Assembly (NCBI GenBank): GCA_024231975.1
Contig: JAAEQB010000009.1
Span: forward strand, 124,001-188,000
Direction of reading: 5' to 3'
DNA from: Allobosea sp.
GTDB lineage: Bacteria; Pseudomonadota; Alphaproteobacteria; Rhizobiales; Beijerinckiaceae
DNA: 64,000 nt
Position 1 is the stretch's first letter, and each line of letters opens with the position of its first letter. A model generated the notes under the pieces. It searched no databases. It was not told the DNA's origin and worked only from the letters and a program-made list of their open reading frames with translations. Position numbers and translations under genes: made by a program. Of this stretch, positions 60,631-64,000 are shown piece after piece.

Positions 60631-61383
60631 GTGGCGGGCAGGACGAAACAGGACGGAACGGGGGCTCTGCCGGCATCGTCGGACGGGGTCGCGGCGCTAG
60701 ATCGCGCCATCGCCATCCTCAATGCCTTCACCCCGCAGGACAGGACGCTGTCGCTGGCCGAGATCGCGGCCAGGACCGGCCTCTACAAGAGCACCATCAT
60801 GCGCCTGGCGGGCTCGCTGATCCGCGGCCATCTGCTCGAGCGCCTGCCCGACGGGCTCTACCGGATCGGGTCGGGAGCATTCAGGCTCGGGGCGATCTAT
60901 CAGCGCTCGGTCGCGGCGGCCGACATCCTCCTGCCGATCATGCGTGATCTTGCCGAAGAGAGCGGCGAGAGCGTCGCCTTCTATGCCCCTGCGGGGACTC
61001 TGAGGACCTGCCTCTACCGTATCGAGTCCAAGCACCCGATTCGCTACCACGTGCGCGAGGGCGACGTGCTGCCGCTCCATGTGGGCTCGGGCGGCCGGGT
61101 CCTGGCGGCTTTCTCCGGGGAAGCCGGAGAGCCCTACGAGACGATCCGGCGGACCTGCCACTATGTCTCGCTCGGTGATCGCGACCCGGATACGGCGGGC
61201 CTCTCGGCGCCCGTGTTCGGCCCAGGGGCAGCGCTGGTCGGCGCGATCACGCTCGCGGGGCCGCGGATGCGCATCGACGAGGCCTTCATCGCCCAGATGA
61301 AGCGGCCATTGCTTGTCGCTGCGGCGCGCGCCACACGGGCCTTCGGCGGTGATGCTATCGCCTTGGAGCGAGCGGCGAGCTAG
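60631..61383 (+). CDS. IclR-family transcriptional regulator
   Basis: A 250-residue regulator with an N-terminal HTH (LSLAEIAARTGLYKSTIMRL, then GHLLERLPDGLYRIGSGAFR) and an effector domain (ILLPIMRDLAEESGESVAFY, then PLHVGSGGRVLAAFSG). The GTG at 60631 has a GGCGAGGCGAGG stretch upstream. It is divergent from the tct/CoA-transferase operon and separated from it by the paired TTCTG-N5-CAGAA sites. IclR proteins usually sense the pathway acid. Confidence 0.9.
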   Translation: MAGRTKQDGTGALPASSDGVAALDRAIAILNAFTPQDRTLSLAEIAARTGLYKSTIMRLAGSLIRGHLLERLPDGLYRIGSGAFRLGAIYQRSVAAADILLPIMRDLAEESGESVAFYAPAGTLRTCLYRIESKHPIRYHVREGDVLPLHVGSGGRVLAAFSGEAGEPYETIRRTCHYVSLGDRDPDTAGLSAPVFGPGAALVGAITLAGPRMRIDEAFIAQMKRPLLVAAARATRAFGGDAIALERAAS

Positions 61384-61486
61384 AGCATTTTTGAACGAAG
61401 CGGATACCGGTTCGCGTGAGGAAGATGCGATAAAACAAAGACCTAGAGCAGTTCCGGGATTCGGGGAATTGCGGAGCTGCTCTAGG
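61382..61486. repeat. Alphaproteobacterial TAGAGCA-type intergenic repeat and hairpin
   Basis: The stretch has AGAGCATTTTTGAACGAAG, then ATACCGGTTCGCG, then GAAGATGCGATAAAAC, close to a repeat family widespread in Hyphomicrobiales intergenic regions. It leads into CCTAGAGCAG (61442-61451), which pairs perfectly with CTGCTCTAGG (61477-61486). It may act as a terminator between the convergent IclR and phnE genes. Confidence 0.6.
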
Positions 61487-61552
61487 CCCGCATCGCCACG
61501 AGCGAGATCGGACCGATTCAGGCCCGCTCCGCCGAGCAGAAGCGCCGCCGTG

Positions 61553-63184
61553 TCAGATCACCTTGGCGCGCAGCGTCGCGGTGACGACCTCGGTAACGAC
61601 CACCACCGCGAAGATCACGACGAGCACGAGCCCGACCTGGTCCCAGTAGAGATTGTCCATCGCCGCCTGCAGGGCGACGCCGAGGCCGCCGGCGCCGACC
61701 AGGCCGAGCACCGCGCTCTCGCGCACATTGATGTCCCAGCGGAACAGGCTGACGGCGAGGAAAGCCGGCTTCACCTGCGGCCAGAAGCCCTTGAGCAGCA
61801 CCGAACGCCAGGGCGCGCCGGCCGCCCGCAGCGCCTCGATCGGGCCGGGCTTGGCCTCCTCGATCGCCTCGGCCAGGAACTTGCCGGTGAAGCCGATCGA
61901 ATGCACCGCCACCGCCATCACGCCGGCGAGCGCGCCGGGGCCGAACACCGCGACGAAGAGCAGCGCCCAGACCAGCGTGTGTACCGAGCGGGTCGCGACC
62001 AGGATGAAGCGCCCGAGCGTGTTGACCCAGATCGAGGACGAGATGTTGCGGGCGCACATCAGCGCCACCGGCGTTGCCATGAGGATCGCCAGAACCGTGC
62101 CGAGCGTCGCGGTGTGCAGCGTCTCGATCAGCGCCTGCTGCACGGTCTTGGGGAAATAGGCCCAGTCGATCGGCCACATCCGCGCGAACAGGTCGACCGT
62201 CTGCGCCGGAGCGTCATAGAGGAATTCCGGGATCACCTCGATGGTCTGGACCGACCAGCCCAGCGCCAGCGCCGCTACGGCCCAGAAGGCGAGGCGCATG
62301 CCGCGTTCGGCCGCGGTGAAGCGATGCCAGACCGGGCCGTTGGCGCCGATCTTCACTTCGCCGCTCGGCGCCTCGTCCTGATAGACCCGGCGCATGAAGG
62401 CGGAGAGGATCTCGCCGGCCATCACCGCCAGGATGATCGCGATGATGATGGTCAGCACGAAGTCGTAGTCGAAGCGCTGGAAGGCGGTGAACAGCGTCGC
62501 GCCGATGCCGCCGCCGCCGACGAGGCCGACCAGGGCGGAGTTGCGCAGGTTCGAATCGAGCTGATAGGCGGCAAAGCCGATGAAGCGCGGCAGCACCTGC
62601 GGCACCACGCCCATGGTGACGACCGAGAGGAAGGGCGAGCCGGCGGCGCGCAGCGCCTCGATCGGCTTCATCGACATCTCTTCGATCGCCTCGGCGATCA
62701 GCTTGGCGATGAAGCCGATGGTCGCGACGATCAGCGCCAGGATGCCGGCGAGCGCGCCGAAGCCGACCGCCTTGACGAAGAGGATGGCGACGATGACCGG
62801 GTGGAAGGTCCGGCAGAGCGCGATCAACCCACGCGCCAGGATCGTCACCGGTAGGGGCATTAGGTTGCGGGCGGCACAGAGGCCGATCGGCAAGGCGAGC
62901 AGCACGCCGGCGCCGGTCGCGATGATGGCGATCTGCAGCGATTCCAGCATGCCCTGTGCGAGCAGCTGCATCTTGTCGTGCGCCAGGTTCGGCGGGAACA
63001 TGCGGCCGAGGAAGCGCGCGCCATTGCCGAGGCCCTGGACGAAGCGCTCCCAGCGGATGTCGACGATGCCCGCCGCATAGATCACATAGGCGACGAACAG
63101 CACCGCGCCGAGGCGCAGCGGCCAGTTCGGCGGAAAGGCGCGGGCGCGCAGGCTGCCGCCGGCAGTCACGGGAGGGACGCTCAT
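61553..63184 (-). CDS. phnE: Fused double PhnE phosphonate ABC permease
   Basis: A 543-residue protein containing two complete PhnE permease domains, each with its own coupling loop: EEMSMKPIEALRAAGSPFLS in the first half and EEAKPGPIEALRAAGAPWRS in the second. Ordinary PhnE is about 260-280 residues and is often encoded as two genes (phnE1, phnE2). The fusion would form the whole membrane channel from one chain. ATG 63184 overlaps the phnC stop codon (ATGA). No phn catabolic gene is visible downstream inside the window. Confidence 0.9.
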   Translation of the reverse strand: MSVPPVTAGGSLRARAFPPNWPLRLGAVLFVAYVIYAAGIVDIRWERFVQGLGNGARFLGRMFPPNLAHDKMQLLAQGMLESLQIAIIATGAGVLLALPIGLCAARNLMPLPVTILARGLIALCRTFHPVIVAILFVKAVGFGALAGILALIVATIGFIAKLIAEAIEEMSMKPIEALRAAGSPFLSVVTMGVVPQVLPRFIGFAAYQLDSNLRNSALVGLVGGGGIGATLFTAFQRFDYDFVLTIIIAIILAVMAGEILSAFMRRVYQDEAPSGEVKIGANGPVWHRFTAAERGMRLAFWAVAALALGWSVQTIEVIPEFLYDAPAQTVDLFARMWPIDWAYFPKTVQQALIETLHTATLGTVLAILMATPVALMCARNISSSIWVNTLGRFILVATRSVHTLVWALLFVAVFGPGALAGVMAVAVHSIGFTGKFLAEAIEEAKPGPIEALRAAGAPWRSVLLKGFWPQVKPAFLAVSLFRWDINVRESAVLGLVGAGGLGVALQAAMDNLYWDQVGLVLVVIFAVVVVTEVVTATLRAKVI

Positions 63185-63972
63185 TCCATCCAGCCTTCGC
63201 CGCCATAGATCTCGGCGAGATGGCTGTCCTGCAGCCCGGCCGGCGGCCCGTCATAGATGACGAGGCCCTTGGACATGCCGATCATCCGCAATGCATAGCG
63301 GCGGGCCAGCGCCACGTTGTGGATGTTGACCAGCACCGGGATATTGCGCTCGCGCCCGACCTTGGCGAGCAGCTCCATGATCTCGACCGAGGTCTTGGGA
63401 TCGAGCGAGGAGGTCGGCTCGTCGGCGAGGATCAGGTCCGGCTCCTGCATCACCGCGCGGGCGATGCCGACGCGCTGGCGCTGGCCGCCGGAGAGCTGGT
63501 CGGCGCGGCGGGTGGCGAAGTCGCCGAGGCCGACCGATTCCAGCAGCGCGAAGGCGCGGGCGATGTCCTCCTCCGGGAAGCGCCGCGTCCAGGCGCGCCA
63601 GACCGGGACATAGCCGAGCCGGCCGCAGAGCACGTTCTCGATCACCGTCAGCCGCTCGACCAGGTTGTATTCCTGGAAGACCATGCCGAGCCGCCGCCGC
63701 GCAGAACGCAGCGCCTCGCCCTGCAGCTTCGCCAGATCGGTGCCGCCAAGCATGATCGAGCCGGAGGTCGGGTCGACCAGCCGGTTGATGCAGCGGATCA
63801 GCGTCGACTTGCCGGTGCCGGAGGGGCCGATGATCGCGACGATGCCGGGCTCGGAGACGCTGAGCGAGATGTCGCGCAGGACCGGCTGGCCCTTGCGATA
63901 CTCCTTGACGAGGTTGCGGATGACGAGCGCCCGGCCATGGCCGGGCGCCTCTGCGACGGGGAGGGCGCTCAT
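63181..63972 (-). CDS. phnC: Phosphonate ABC transporter ATPase PhnC
   Basis: A 263-residue ATPase. Walker A is GPSGTGKSTLIRCINRL, the signature LSGGQRQRVGIARAV, and Walker B LILADEPTSSLDPKT. VFQEYNLVERLTVIENVLCG is characteristic of PhnC. It energises uptake of phosphonates or phosphate esters through the fused PhnE. The binding protein PhnD is expected just past the right edge of the window. Confidence 0.93.
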   Translation of the reverse strand: MSALPVAEAPGHGRALVIRNLVKEYRKGQPVLRDISLSVSEPGIVAIIGPSGTGKSTLIRCINRLVDPTSGSIMLGGTDLAKLQGEALRSARRRLGMVFQEYNLVERLTVIENVLCGRLGYVPVWRAWTRRFPEEDIARAFALLESVGLGDFATRRADQLSGGQRQRVGIARAVMQEPDLILADEPTSSLDPKTSVEIMELLAKVGRERNIPVLVNIHNVALARRYALRMIGMSKGLVIYDGPPAGLQDSHLAEIYGGEGWME

Positions 63973-64000
63973 GGGCTGCGTTGGGCCTTCGATCAGGGCT

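Overview
The window looks like a high-GC alphaproteobacterial chromosome, most likely Hyphomicrobiales and possibly a Bosea- or Bradyrhizobium-like soil organism. The reasons are the uniform GC-rich coding, the many ABC, TRAP and tripartite-tricarboxylate (Tct) uptake systems, the bigR/blh operon and the TAGAGCA-type intergenic repeat. No rRNA, tRNA or CRISPR array was seen. All family calls were made by reading the proteins; no database search was run.

1-8000 is an accessory or resistance island. It holds the end of a heavy-metal P-type ATPase, a signal peptidase II, a CDF-type transporter, and a blh-bigR-yeeE-yeeE sulfide/persulfide detoxification operon with its AT-rich operator. An IS3-family (IS2-group) element follows, whose left end seems to supply the stop codon of the last yeeE gene and whose right end cuts an ISL3-type transposase. 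Beyond it are an AT-rich stretch, a small XRE regulator and decayed GIY-YIG and ParB-like remnants.

8000-13740 is a LacI-controlled sugar operon: binding protein, two permeases and a GH4 glycosidase. It ends in a broken Gfo/Idh/MocA-type oxidoreductase and has no ATPase gene.

13722-29248 is the most unusual part. An 11-gene leftward operon (UxaA/SuyB-like large subunit, sulfonate-type ABC importer, 6PGDH/HIBADH-like dehydrogenase, UxaA/SuyA-like small subunit, TctCBA, formylglycine-generating enzyme), a GntR regulator with an SMP-30 lactonase, an SDR dehydrogenase and two Cys-type sulfatases all sit behind copies of one palindrome, ATTTGATCAAAT. The genes read as one regulon for importing, desulfating and oxidising a sulfated or sulfonated sugar-like compound.

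29434-41350 holds a polyamine-type ABC transporter with two tandem binding proteins, interleaved with three amidohydrolases. A divergent GntR regulator and a fourth amidohydrolase complete this likely N-heterocycle or amide scavenging system.

41455-45487 is a stress block: encapsulin, a DyP peroxidase with an encapsulin-targeting tail, a DUF2171 protein, a small unknown protein and a CbpM/CbpA chaperone pair. 45669-53333 holds a dihydropyrimidinase, GntR regulator and Asp/Glu-racemase-fold enzyme, divergent from a TRAP transporter and a fifth ATZ/TRZ-type amidohydrolase. 53351-61383 is an IclR-controlled operon with TctCBA, a CaiB-type CoA-transferase, a citrate-synthase-fold lyase, a second TctC and an SMP-30 protein; a pair of TTCTG-N5-CAGAA sites lies in its promoter. 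61553-63972 is the end of a phosphonate ABC operon with a fused double PhnE.
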